From: Pectinophora gossypiella
Lineage: Eukaryota > Arthropoda > Insecta > Lepidoptera > Gelechiidae
Direction of reading: 5' to 3'
Assembly: GCF_024362695.1 (NCBI RefSeq)
Contig: NC_065404.1
Span: 9,960,604 to 10,024,603, forward strand
DNA length: 64,000 bases
Part shown: piece after piece, positions 1 through 10,512 of the stretch
Layout: the number at the start of each line of letters is the position of its first letter
Numbering within the stretch: the stretch's first letter is position 1
Notes under the pieces: generated by a model
Database searches by the model: none
The model's input: only the letters and a program-made list of their open reading frames with translations
What the model was told of the DNA's origin: nothing
Translations under genes and position numbers: made by a program

Positions 1-515
1 AAGTAAACTTTCTGAACCATAATTTCAAAATATATGACGCTTTCAGGAGATTTCACGTAGTTAAATCTTATTAATACTAAATAAAATACATCTTAATACA
101 AAAATGATTTCGCCAGCCATAAACACTGAAATACGGGGCGGTATAAAACCAGAATAATCATGTGTAGCATCTTCGTAAGTATAAACAGATTTAATTAAAT
201 GATTCATGGAATAAAAAAGGATTTTAAACACACCATTTTGGAAATAAAAATTCCAACACCATCCGACCACTACGAAATTTGACAGTGAAAGACTTTTTTA
301 ATATGTTTACAAAATTAAGCAACGGAACTATCGATTCGTCAGCCTTGTTATATGCACGCACACCGGACACCGAAATTAATCGAAACGAGATGAATCAATA
401 ATTCTAAGTGTAAAGTTATTTATTTATAAGAAGAAACGAATGTTTAATGCTCCACTGTGGTCTAGCGTTAAGGTCAGTTATAATTTCAATGAATTAATTT
501 AAAAAATATGTAAAC

Positions 516-545
516 TATCGATAGTTCGATCGAGAACTATCGATA
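516..545. promoter_or_regulatory. Paired TATCGATA palindromes (DRE-like)
   Basis: TATCGATA occurs at 516-523 and again at 538-545, 22 bp apart (about two helical turns). The whole block is itself nearly an inverted repeat around TTCGATCGA. TATCGATA is the core bound by DREF/BEAF-type factors at insect housekeeping promoters. That it acts as a promoter element here is inference, since no transcript start is visible. Confidence 0.35.
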
Positions 546-760
546 GGTCGCTAGTACCAAGTAACACTAGTACCAAGCCAGTCACAGTCCACAGACTAGT
601 AAGAGATACTACGTATCAGACGAACATCTCTAGTACTAACGTTTTGTTTGATTGGTTTTAATGATACATGACAGTTGTTTTTTTTTAATAATCGAATTTT
701 ACTTGGCAAACGACTACGCGTCATGCGGCCTAATGTACAGGAGTGGGACGTTCAAAAGAA

Positions 761-892
761 AAGGTCTTGTAACTGGGATTGGTATTATTCTACAGATTTT
801 AATTCGACTTTGAAACAAGTAAGTACTTATTTCAAAGTCCCAGATAAACGTAAAATCTGTAGAAAATAATACCGAACCCGGAAACAAGACCT
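761..892. repeat. Short hairpin repeat
   Basis: Two arms of about 60 bases (from 761, and up to 892) are imperfect reverse complements, with outer ends AAGGTCTTGT and ACAAGACCT. They enclose a small loop around CAAGTAAGTACTTA. The form fits a decayed miniature inverted-repeat element. No target duplication was found. Confidence 0.45.
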
Positions 893-987
893 AATGACCT
901 CTTTTTTTAAGTTACTCTTGGTTCGTAGGGTTATAAAGATGTGAGAGATTATTCATTAATTTATTTCTTAATTTTATACAATATTTT

Positions 988-1234
988 TTACGTGATGCAA
1001 GAAATGGTTCTTACATCGGAGGCACACACTTCTTTAGATTTAAATCCATGCCTTTTAATATGCGATTTACACACAAAGAGATTCAAAAGTTCACTTCTTG
1101 GTGTATCTTTTAAATTAATTTCGTTTTCGAGACACTTCCGCCACTTATTGAGTCTTTTCTCGGTGCATGGAAAATGATGCAATGAAAACAGCGCCTGGTC
1201 GCGAATTTTTGCAAACACAGCACTCGCGATACAT
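988..1234 (-). pseudogene. THAP-like zinc-finger fragment with a frameshift
   Basis: Reading leftward from an ATG at 1234 gives MYRECCVCKNSR in one frame. From about 1205-1215 the adjacent frame continues with FSLHHFPCTEKRLNKW and then VCKSHI, before a stop at 988. The order Cys-x-x-Cys, FHxFP-like, Trp and C-x-x-H is that of a THAP DNA-binding domain. The two halves lie in different frames at an A-rich run, so one base appears to have been lost or gained. The AVPTIF-like end is not clear. It may be a relic of a THAP gene or of a P-like transposon. An intron instead of a frameshift is possible, but I see no good splice sites. Confidence 0.4.
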
Positions 1235-1385
1235 TTTCGAAAGAAAATACATGCGAAAAGTTTCACTGGCTTTGTATTACAAGATAAAGTGGAGAAGATA
1301 AGCACAAATATACTTCACTCGATCACACAGTTTGTCATCTGTGTCGGCCATCTTTGACAGTATACCGGTAAAGATGGGGCTTTTT

Positions 1386-1760
1386 GGCGGGAAACGGGAA
1401 CGGGACAGTTGCTTTCTTCATTGAATAATCTAAATAATTAATACGAAGTGGTGTTTTGTGGTTAATGATCGCATTAAGTTAGTCGGAAGACATTGGCGAG
1501 TGTTATTATATAGGAGTATTCAATAAACAAAGTGTATCTGCCTATTTTCGCTTCGTGCCAGGAAGCCGCTTCATAACTCGAAAGTTAATGCGGACTTTTG
1601 AGTTAATTCGTTTGGGGTTCGGAGTAGGAGACTACTCCGAGGGTGGGGGCTTAGGTTGCATCATCATCATCTTTCATCATTTCATCAATCATCAAGAAAA
1701 AAAATACGTAAGACATGGCTGTATGGGCATAGTTCCCTTTGCCTTACCCTTCGGGAAAAA
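1386..1760 (+). repeat. Dispersed repeat R1, copy 1, upstream of NTMT1
   Basis: About 375 bp closely resembling 30691-31068. Shared landmarks, in order, are GGCGGGAA, ATTAATACGAAGTGGTGTTT, ATTCAATAAACAAAGTGTA, TTTTCGCTTCGTGCCA, an ATCATC-rich stretch, and a shared end reading GGCTGTATGGGCATAG then TTCCCTTTGCCTT. It has no coding potential. It ends about 420 bp before the NTMT1 start codon, and the second copy sits about 300 bp before the GM130 start codon. It is probably a SINE or other retroposon, but I do not recognise the family. Confidence 0.6.
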
Positions 1761-2181
1761 ACAAATCAAGATGGCCGATAAAGATGGCTGTCACCGCTAA
1801 CCAATCACAGGCCAGCACAATTGTCACACATCGTTAAAAAATATGGCGCCTATCGACAACATTCGTTCTACGCAGATTTCACGGCGTGGTCACAGTCGGT
1901 TTTTTTTGTGATTGTGATTTTTGTGACATTATGCGGTTTGGTTATTATATGTATCGTCATATCGTGTTATTCATTATGTTTTGACAACAAGCTACTAAAA
2001 ATTGGTAACGCAATCTGAAACTAAGTAAAGGACCCCACATAACTTTTATATTTAAATTCATAAGTCATAACCTAAATTTGTCGGCAACCTATCTAGCACC
2101 ATATCTTTAGACTACCAGCAAAACCAATTCTTGCAAGTTTCAACCTCAAGGGATAGGAATAAATTTTTTTGTATAGATAAA

Positions 2182-3396
2182 ATGGAAATTGAGAATAATA
2201 TCGATTACGAAAAGTCATTAGAATACTGGGCCGACATTCCTGCTACTGTTGATGGAGTACTTGGAGGTTTTGGTTTTATATCGGATGTAGATATAGAAGG
2301 CTCAACAGTATTTTTAAAATCATTACTAGCATCGGATAGCGCTCCAGGAAATAATACGGCACTTGACTGCGGAGCTGGCATTGGAAGAATAACAAAACAT
2401 TTATTGATTCCCCATTTTCAAGAAGTAGATGTTGTGGAACCTGATGAGAAGTTTATAAATGCAATTAAAGATTTTGTGGGAGAACATAGCTGCAAAATAG
2501 GAAAACTATATCAAGTTGGTTTGCAGGAGTTCAAGCCATGTAAGAAATATGATGTTATTTGGAATCAGTGGGTTCTAGGATACTTAACTGATGAGGACCT
2601 GGTGTCTTATTTAAACCGTTGCAGGTAATTTATTGTACTTTAATATTTTTTATTGCCAACCATCTTAAGTTTCAACTAAATTCAGAATAGCAACATAACC
2701 AACAGGGTTGTTAACCATAGTACTTCTTTCCTCATACATAAACAGCCGAAAATTTCGTACATTTGCTTTGAATTTTTGTACTATTCTCATATAATATTAA
2801 CTAAGCTATTAATATGTTATAATAAACCCAAACAAAGCATTAAATGGGTATAAATTTACCTGTTTTTGTTAGTTATACATGTACACTATCGAGCAGTCCT
2901 TAGCTTAGGAATTAATTTAGTTTTACCAATCTAATCTAGCCTACAAGCTCCCACAGCTGAGCAAGGACCTCCCCTTCCTCATTGCATTTTTCGCTGTGCT
3001 GTGTGTAGCTTTCCATATTTGATTTTTATGTTTATATTTCCTCTCATTTAATCTTTCATATAAAGCTTTGCAACCAGTTCACTAATTATTTGCATTATTT
3101 ATTTCAGAGAAGCTCTAACAGAGGGTGGTGTTATAATAGTAAAGGAAAATGTAACTTCTTCTGGTTATTTAGAAAAAGATGATGTGGATTCTTCAGTTAC
3201 CAGATCTCTAAAACAATTTATAAAAATATTTCAAATGGCCAATTTGAAAAGGATCAAACAATGTAAACAAACAAATTTTCCAAATGGAATTTATCCTGTG
3301 TATATGTTTGCACTTGTACCGAATTCAGAAATAAATAAAACAATATCCACTAATGAAAGTGAACCAAACTGTAAGTTACATACTTCAGATAAATAA
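2182..3396 (+). CDS. NTMT1: Alpha-N-terminal protein methyltransferase 1
   Basis: SAM-dependent enzyme that methylates the alpha-amino group of proteins exposing an X-Pro-Lys N-terminus after Met removal, acting mainly in the nucleus. Exon 1 is 2182-2624 and exon 2 is 3108-3396. The intron splits an Arg codon (GCAG/GTAATT donor, TTTCAG acceptor). The product is 243 residues, against about 223 in human. Visible motifs are LDCGAGIGR (SAM motif I, around residue 53), VDVVEPDEKF (acidic ribose contact) and the family signature IWNQWVLGYLTDEDL (around residue 132), which in relatives lines the substrate pocket. The ATG at 2182 opens on MEIENNIDYEKSLEYW, matching the family start. An extra C-terminal tail of about 20 residues is poorly conserved. 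The gene stands alone, with repeat R1 upstream. Confidence 0.93.
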
Positions 3397-3476
3397 GTGC
3401 TACCTATTTTGTAATTACTTTATTTATTTAATCTGAAAATAATTACCTATATAATACTTATAATATATGATTTCAA

Positions 3477-3482
3477 AATAAA
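3477..3482 (+). terminator. AATAAA polyadenylation signal of NTMT1
   Basis: A canonical AATAAA lies 81 bases after the NTMT1 stop codon, followed by a T-rich stretch. Confidence 0.6.
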
Positions 3483-3575
3483 ACAATATTTTTATTACTT
3501 TCTAATTTCATCAATAACAGATTTCTTCATTATCTATATTGAAGCTGATGATCATACACTAAAGTTTATTATTAT

Positions 3576-3985
3576 TAGTGATGTTCCGAATATCCGTATC
3601 CGAATCCGCGGATATCCGAGATAAAAGAAAAATCCTTATCCATATCCGTGTCCGTTACTTTTCACGCGGATCTTTTACGGATCTTTTTCAGGTGATTAAG
3701 TAGAATTATTAAATAAAAAACTATAAAATTCCATTCAGATTTTTTTTTATTTCTTATAATCAAATATTTGGCACCTTTATATTGCAAACATTTAGATAGA
3801 TAGATCTTTATAATGAAAGCAAGATAAAATATAACTTTTATAACAATGAAACAACTAAAACTTTAATCTGTTTTTTTTTTAAGAAAATAAAGATCCGTAT
3901 CCGTATCCGCGGATCTTTACACTAAATATCCGTATTCAGATCCGTATCCGCGGATATACATTTTTAACGATCCGGCACATCACTA
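3576..3985. mobile_element. hAT-type MITE
   Basis: A 410-bp element with ends TAGTGATGTTCC and GGCACATCACTA, the TAGTG/CACTA form typical of hAT transposons. The flanks ATTATTAT and ATTATTTA may be a degraded 8-bp target duplication. Inside both ends there are repeated TATCCGTATCCGCGGATA-like motifs in both orientations, separated by an AT-rich middle. There is no transposase. Confidence 0.65.
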
Positions 3986-4009
3986 ATTATTTATTATACA
4001 TTTATATAA

Positions 4010-4369
4010 AATCGAAAGGTCACTGACTGACTCACTCATCACGAAATCTCAGAAACTGCAAGTTTTAGAAGTCTCCAATTTTGCATGGGAATTCCTTTCA
4101 TAAAGTAGGTGCTCACTAAGACGAGATTTCGCGAAATTCAACGCTTGAAAGTTTGTATAACACTGTCAGTTTTTGAATTAACAGCATTAATTTCCTCACA
4201 TAAGTGACGTGAGTAGGCAAGCAGTAAGAGGGTAGGTATTTGTGGAAATTCATACCCTAAAGCTTTAAAAAGGGTGATGACAGTATGTATAAAACATTGT
4301 CATTTTTGAAGTTAAAAGGATAAGACTAGAAGTCCACGCGGAGAAAGTCGCGGGAGGACAGCTGGTAGT
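4010..4369 (+). repeat. Degenerate Helitron-like dispersed repeat
   Basis: The stretch contains ACTGACTGACTCACTCATCACG near its left side, TAGGTGCTCACTAAGA, and the right-hand motif AAGTCCACGCGGAGAAAGTC followed by GCGGGAGGACAGCTGG. In lepidopteran genomes such a GC hairpin followed by CTAG-like bases commonly marks a 3' end of Helitron type. Here the end is altered and the left boundary is a guess. Confidence 0.3.
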
Positions 4370-5960
4370 ATACTATAATGTATAAATTCTGTTATTAATG
4401 TTATTTATTATGTAGGGTGAAGTGTTCACCAGTGAACCACGAAAAAGTTAATAAGTGAATGAGTTGTTGCTTCTCTACTTACTCAAGTAGCTGGACATGT
4501 TACAGGTACAATGAAATACCTATTACAGTTCCAGCTGCAGCAGCAGTAGCCGTAGTATGACGCGATGTTGACGCGGTCTTCGACCTATCCGTGTCCTTTG
4601 TAGCATCGCACCGCACCTGCTGCTAATAAGTAAGGTAGGTATCTACTTAAAGAACGAAAGAGTGTAGTGTTGAGTAAAAAGTAACGACGTTTTGTCTGGA
4701 GCGACATGCTATAAAAGGATGTGTAGCCGTAAAATAGAGTTGGAGCCATTTTCCATGTGCAATAAAGCATATTTCTGCACCGTCGGTGAAAAGTAATACA
4801 ACTCGAGTTGTATCACTTTTGAGTTATTAGCACACACTTCATGTTCAAAAAATTCTCTTTCTTTCTGTCTAATTCTCGTAACTGTAGCTATTATAAATAC
4901 GGAGATAATTTTTGTGTTTAGTGATATAAGTACTGTTTGTGAAGGATTCATGCTGTTATAACACGTGTAACATAATTCATCTTAACTTGCATTAAAGTGA
5001 AATGAAGATTTTCACAAAATATTTTGGTGTAAGTAAATGCAACTCAACATATATTAAAATACACGCAATCCTTGAATTCTCACAGTCCGTGTTTAATGAT
5101 ATAATTTTAGTTGTAACATCAAACACCAAATTTATTTTTTCGTGAAAAGTAATATAAATTAATATATATCAAAATATTTCTGAAAATACGATCTTAGATA
5201 TCAATAACGTGTCGTGTATAATGATACATACAAGTTCGATTCCATGCGCCACCAGTGTGTATCCTAGAGTGACCTCCGCATAAACCTGTCTATGAGAAGA
5301 CATTTTGTCTAGAGCCACAGCAAACCATATCTGATCCGCATTGCGAATGGGTATAGGTTAAGTTAGTACATCAGACCAAACCGTGTTTTTTCTCTTTTTG
5401 CTATATCCACCTTGTAGTACTTAATTACAGTACCTCAATATCACGGTCAATATCAATATCTGATCACGGCGTCGTTATCACCATGGCAGGGTTAGTCAAG
5501 AGGTATTTGAGATTTGTCATAACTGTCGTTAGTCTCCTTCCCTTAGCTCGAAGAATAGCTGTTTTACATAGTTTTCTTGATTACATGCAGGTTAAGCGGT
5601 GGCAGATTGAACGCTGCCTTCATTGCTAAGGAGGTTGTAGACGTGAAATAATGGCTCCAAATATTATTGAGCTCCAATTAATATGCAAGCCATACAATAC
5701 ACGCTGGTTATATCTTTTATGCAAGCGCTGGTAGTGGTATATTTGAACCTACACAGCCGTAGATGACAGCTCGGCATCGGCAGCATCGGGATCTGCCACA
5801 TCTTCTCAAGAGAAGACTACCAGTTTCTCAAACACGTTGAATGGTGTAAATTTGTCGAGCTTCCTCATTTTTATAAAGGGAATAACTACTCTGAACTCTT
5901 GAGCACCACCAGTAATATTTTTTTTCTGTATTTTGATTACATAGGAGAGAATTACGCACA
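4370..5960. other. Intergenic, nothing recognised
   Basis: AT-rich single-copy-looking DNA. The short open stretches on both strands here show no domain, no start context and no splice structure that supports a gene. Confidence 0.4.
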
Positions 5961-5965
5961 GGACT

Positions 5966-6050
5966 GTGAAAAATGGAAAGAGGAAGGGGAGGCCTTTGCC
6001 CAGCAGTGGGATCTTGTAGGATAGATTAGATTAGAATAAATAATTGGCAA
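5966..6050 (+). repeat. Lepidoptera-type retroposon 3' tail
   Basis: Contains GGGGAGGCCTTTGCCCAGCA then GTGGGAT, followed by a degenerate ATTAGATTAGAATAAATAA tail. Related tails occur at 22877-22995 and 26584-26633. This is the 3' end of a 5'-truncated non-LTR or SINE copy. Confidence 0.55.
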
Positions 6051-6225
6051 CACCACGGGCACAACCCCTTAATTAAACCAGGTCACAAAGTTTGTAAAAA
6101 TCCCAGGAGGTATTTGAGCTTCTGAAAGGAGTTAGTTGGCTTACATAGTCAATAAATGGACCACTTGCGTTTATGCGGAAAACTGAGCCCATTAAAATAA
6201 CATTACATATGGGACATTCGAGTAT

Positions 6226-6345
6226 TCATTGAGTCAAGTCAGGGGACTATGGCGGCTGGTGTCAGGGTTATAACTACCCTGACACCAGGGTTGATGGGGT
6301 TGGTAATTCACCTCACAATCCACACGATAGAAGAAGAAGAAGATG
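6226..6345 (+). repeat. Dispersed retroposon fragment with internal hairpin
   Basis: Contains CTGACACCAGGGTTGATG, then a CACACGATAGAAGAAGAAGA tail. The same order recurs at 26815-26905. A perfect 10-bp stem (GGTGTCAGGG / CCCTGACACC) lies at about 6259-6287. It is non-coding and repetitive. Confidence 0.5.
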
Positions 6346-6459
6346 GGACATTTGCCCATACATGTTGTGCCGACCCCACCTAGAGTGAGAAAAGGGCAGG
6401 AGGATGATGATGATATAGTGGGAAGTTTGCCCACTTCACAATAGTGGTCCATACGCGAA

Positions 6460-8940
6460 GATACGCGGAAAGTCCCTTACGTGTGCTTACGTGTAGAGTT
6501 TTGCGGAAACGAGCTCATTTAGCTTAACCATAACAGACCATGGTCCATGGTGGTCATGGTCATGGCCTGAGGATAGCCCTGTGTAACCTATAGGTTTGGA
6601 GGTGAACCAGTGATCTTCATTTTCACTACCTATTCTTATCGTCAACATTGATTCGACTCCGTTTATCGTTCTGTCAATGTTGCGGGCTACCATTAGATCG
6701 GGAATTTTGATAATTCGAAATATCGAATTTTACTTTACTTTAGGGGATTTTGATTGTGAAATGAGTTGTGATCTTTTAAATAGTTTCAGCAAGAAAGAAG
6801 TAACACTTACCGGTTTGTGTGATTTTGGTTTAAAAGTACGTAGGTACATCACCTTTATCTCCAGGCTGCCAGGCTAGCCCGAAACATTCCTAATGACCAG
6901 TCTTAATATGATTCCTCTTACCTTCATTTGTTAGGGGTGGAAATATTATCATAATTGAATTTGTAAGATTTTGACTGCAAAAATGAACCAAAAGTGGTTT
7001 TGAATAGGGGCGTAGTGTAGTGGACAAAATGTGTTTGTAGTGGGCAGCAGTGGTGGTTTTGACCGGTTATTTATGAGTTTTGAGAGTAAAATCATAACAA
7101 AAATATCTTATTATCGCCACCTTACACTATATATACGTGTACCATCTTTATATGTATTTATTATTAGAAATTCGTAAAAACATGTATCATTTTACACAAT
7201 AAAACCGAAAAAATAAGTCATGTTAAACCACTTGACACAAATTTGTTATAGTTTATCGTTTGTGTCAATTGATATAAGTTACGTTTCTTTACTTTTTAAA
7301 GAAAATAAATAGAATTTTGCCTTTCTACAGCATTATGAAATAAACTTTCTTCCAAGACATTTTGTTTTTTGTAGAATAAGACTGTAAAATTAATAATTGA
7401 AATATGATATATCAACGATGACTTTTGTATAGTTATGTGTGTAAAAAGGTATAAGTAGACTTGTATCAATTTACACAGTATAAAAGTTGGTGTCAACTGA
7501 TACATGTAATTTATTTTGATCCTGTACCATTTCTGTTTAGGTTCTAAATATAACTAAATATTAGAAAAGAAACCTTCCATCATCACCTATCGACACATCT
7601 AACTTCTATTCCATTATTCCTTATAAGTCGCGAGCTAGAATTTTTTTAACTTTAAACTCGATTTTCTCAAAACTTGAATTTTGGACTTGTATTACTTTTC
7701 ACCGACGGTACAGATTTGTATTTGGAGCCCTCATATCGCGCGCACCAACATTATTACTCAACTAGACTCACGACTATATTCCCAATTGGGATAGTCCTCC
7801 GACTATGAATGTAGGTACCTACCTCTGTAAATACATCGCAAGATGGACTAAGGATCAATAGGATCGATTTACGACTAATTGCCTACTGGTCTTCATGGCA
7901 GTACATGCACATTGTACGTACCTACCTAATCCATATAAGGATATTGAGAATTATAGATGCGAAAGTAACTCTGTCTGTCATCTTTTCACGCGTGAACCGC
8001 AGAACAAATTTCACACATTTCGTAGGGGAATCAACAACAACAACCTAAAGGGTAAGTAGGTACTTCCCATAGACCCACAATCATGAAATTTGGCAAGAAC
8101 GGTCTTACAGCATAAGTTTAGTAAAGGAAAAAAACCGAAAATATTTAATTTATGTTGTTCCAACATAAAAAAGGACCGCATAGGTACATAATAGGTACTT
8201 ATTAGATCTTAATAACGCGTTCCTGAAAAAAAGGGTCTTGACAGACAGATTGGCAACAAAATGATCTAATAAGGATTCCGTTTTTCCTTTTGAGGTCAGG
8301 AACCTTAAAGATTACAAACATAAATACCTCTTACTGCAAATCGTGTAGATTTTTATTCCTAAGGGATAATTTACTAACTACGCTTTTTTAGGAGATAGAG
8401 GCGGCGTGATCACGCACACTGGGCACGAAACGTTATTCGTCTATCTAAGACTGATTACCTACTTCGAGATATGTATTTGACTCGGTCCTCCCAGAGGATC
8501 GGCTTGCCAAGTTTGTGAGTTTCCCTAGGTACGTGGGAGTGCTATAAAAACAAAATTCTTATTATAGTCGTGACCTTATGTTTCTTTTGTAAAAATGTAT
8601 TACTACCTACATAGATAGATCCAAACACAGCGACGGACTTCAAAGTGCTTACGGGCGGAAAATTACTTTTGTAATAAAACATTAAATTCAGCTTTTATAG
8701 GTAGCAACAATTATTTATTTTTAATATCTTACATCTAAACATATTTAACACAATTAAATATGTAATATATAATAATATATATATATCTTTTTTCTTTATA
8801 TATATATCTTTCTAGATACTGTTAGACTAAACTACTTTTTTACATACAAGCAAGTGAGCTAAGTGAATGAGATTACTTCCGATCTACAATTTATTAGCCC
8901 TTAAAAGAGATGAATAAGTATACATTATGACATTTTCAAC
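6460..8940. other. Intergenic, nothing recognised
   Basis: AT-rich DNA with a few short imperfect palindromes (for example around 7455-7505, TGTATCAATTTACAC against GTGTCAACTGATACA) and an alternating TA stretch near 8775-8812. No supportable gene. Confidence 0.4.
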
Positions 8941-10512
8941 TTAGGCGTCATATCTCCTTATCGGAGCTGTGTTTATATTAAGATTGTTTACTCTTATGTA
9001 ATTTCTTATATAGTCCCTGTCGTTTTCAGTTAATAAAACCCAACTTTCTAGTTCCACTAACAACTCTAAACTCATACAACTTTCAATTATCCTTTCCACC
9101 GAAACCATAGTCATAAAGTCGGACTGCATTATCCGTAATTCTTTTAAATGTATAAGTGGATTCTTATTCAACAGCTTTTCTACGAAATCGTCAGTAAATT
9201 GTACTGCTGTTCCTATATGAATAAATTCAACATTTATGCAATTTGTCAACATGAACAACAATTGTTCATCGGTGCACGCTGCTACGCATGTCAACTTTTT
9301 TAAATTTCTAAAAGGCATAATTTCTAACTTTTTTGTATACAGAGAAGTGTGTTGTATCAGTGTACAGTTGTAAAGAGTGAAACTTTCAAGCAAAGGACAC
9401 ATTTGACTGATGTACATTAAAGCGTTCAAGTCTATCTGTTCTACATGCTCCAGATGTAAATGTGTAATATTACAACCCTTCACTTGAAGCACTTGTTTAA
9501 CTTGGTCGGCATAAAAATCACACGACAACAGTTTGAGTTCTCGCAAATCTTGTAAACCTAGAAGCACCATGAGATCTGTCTGTAACGAGCTGTGGAATAC
9601 TGTGATACTTCTGATAAAAGGACACATTTCAACTGCTAACTGTAAATGACTATTTGTAGCATATCGACTAACATAGGTCTTTAACTGAAAAGGTCTTGCT
9701 TCAGAATTAGTCAAATCTATAAATTCTAGAACCCTACCAATGTCGTCGCATCTTCCTATGTCTTCTAATTGTTTACAGTTTATCAGTAACTTTGCAAAGC
9801 CTTCTAGGGTAACTAGAGTTCGATATAACTGAACACTTCTAAGTGACTTCAATTTTGATACTATGTTTATGCTATCATTGTTAATGCACTTGGAACTCGA
9901 AACATCCAATTTTTCGATTTTTTTGCAGTTTTCTACTATACATATTAGTATATTATCAGTACAGTCATAATTAATAAATAGATATTTAAGACAATGTAAT
10001 TCTTTCAAAGCATAGATAACTGATTCTTCCATATCTGCAGTTTTCCAACCTCCAGATAATGAACCAAGATTCAAGTATACTAACCCGGAAAGCATGTGTA
10101 ACTTGGAATAAAAAACTGACCGCAATACCTTTGGTATAGTGTCTATGCAAACTATTGTTAATTTATTAGTAAACACCGCTTCGGCCATTCTTACAATTAC
10201 GTTCATTTGACTGACGAATTTTCCCATAGATCCACGGAAACCCAAAGATTGTTTAGTATTTTCAAATAACTCATTTAAGGCTCGTATGACTTCATTAACT
10301 AACGAGTCATATAACATCCAGGGAACGTTGTGTGCTAAAAGCGAACGAACGTTGCTCACGTTTTGTGCAATAATTGTTTGTGCTCCAGTTATATCACGTT
10401 GAGCCCTTAGCGCTATGGGTATCATCTTCGCTTCTGCTTGTAGTGCTATCCAGTCTCCAAGTCTGCGCAACGACATCTCTTCGAGTGTGGTAGGTTGCTT
10501 ATGTCGTGACAT
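8941..10512 (-). CDS. Single-exon leucine-rich-repeat protein, function unknown
   Basis: An uninterrupted frame of 523 residues from an ATG with A at -3 (TAAAATG). Residues 1-120 are helical and open with TLEEMSLRRLGDW, which recalls the BC-box or F-box-like N-termini of substrate receptors such as ZYG11/FBXL proteins. I cannot confirm either box. From about residue 140 onward there are irregular leucine-rich repeats of the cysteine-containing/RI type, for example LKYLFINYD, IEKLDVSSSKCIN, LRSVQLYRTLV, LRELKLLSCDF, ITHLHLEHVE and LKELRIMQSD. That makes about a dozen units, often with an NC.x.LE ending. A role as an adaptor of a cullin ubiquitin ligase is inference only. The lack of introns among intron-rich neighbours could mean an old retrocopy. 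A TTACAG upstream of the ATG could be the end of a 5'UTR intron. Confidence 0.83.
   Translation of the reverse strand: MSRHKQPTTLEEMSLRRLGDWIALQAEAKMIPIALRAQRDITGAQTIIAQNVSNVRSLLAHNVPWMLYDSLVNEVIRALNELFENTKQSLGFRGSMGKFVSQMNVIVRMAEAVFTNKLTIVCIDTIPKVLRSVFYSKLHMLSGLVYLNLGSLSGGWKTADMEESVIYALKELHCLKYLFINYDCTDNILICIVENCKKIEKLDVSSSKCINNDSINIVSKLKSLRSVQLYRTLVTLEGFAKLLINCKQLEDIGRCDDIGRVLEFIDLTNSEARPFQLKTYVSRYATNSHLQLAVEMCPFIRSITVFHSSLQTDLMVLLGLQDLRELKLLSCDFYADQVKQVLQVKGCNITHLHLEHVEQIDLNALMYISQMCPLLESFTLYNCTLIQHTSLYTKKLEIMPFRNLKKLTCVAACTDEQLLFMLTNCINVEFIHIGTAVQFTDDFVEKLLNKNPLIHLKELRIMQSDFMTMVSVERIIESCMSLELLVELESWVLLTENDRDYIRNYIRVNNLNINTAPIRRYDA

Larger units (their letters stand above)
1..987. other. 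Left-edge region without a clear gene
   Basis: No gene could be established here. On the minus strand 61-270 is open, and its translation has two hydrophobic stretches. It is preceded on that strand by a splice-acceptor-like TTTCGTAG, so it could be the last exon of a membrane protein, but the family is not recognised and the only in-frame ATG (207) leaves 49 codons. The stretch also holds two TATCGATA palindromes and a short hairpin, listed separately. Confidence 0.3.

Noticed and set aside
61..270. Minus-strand frame with two hydrophobic segments at the left edge
   Set aside because: Could be a terminal exon of a membrane protein, but the family is not recognised and upstream exons are not visible.
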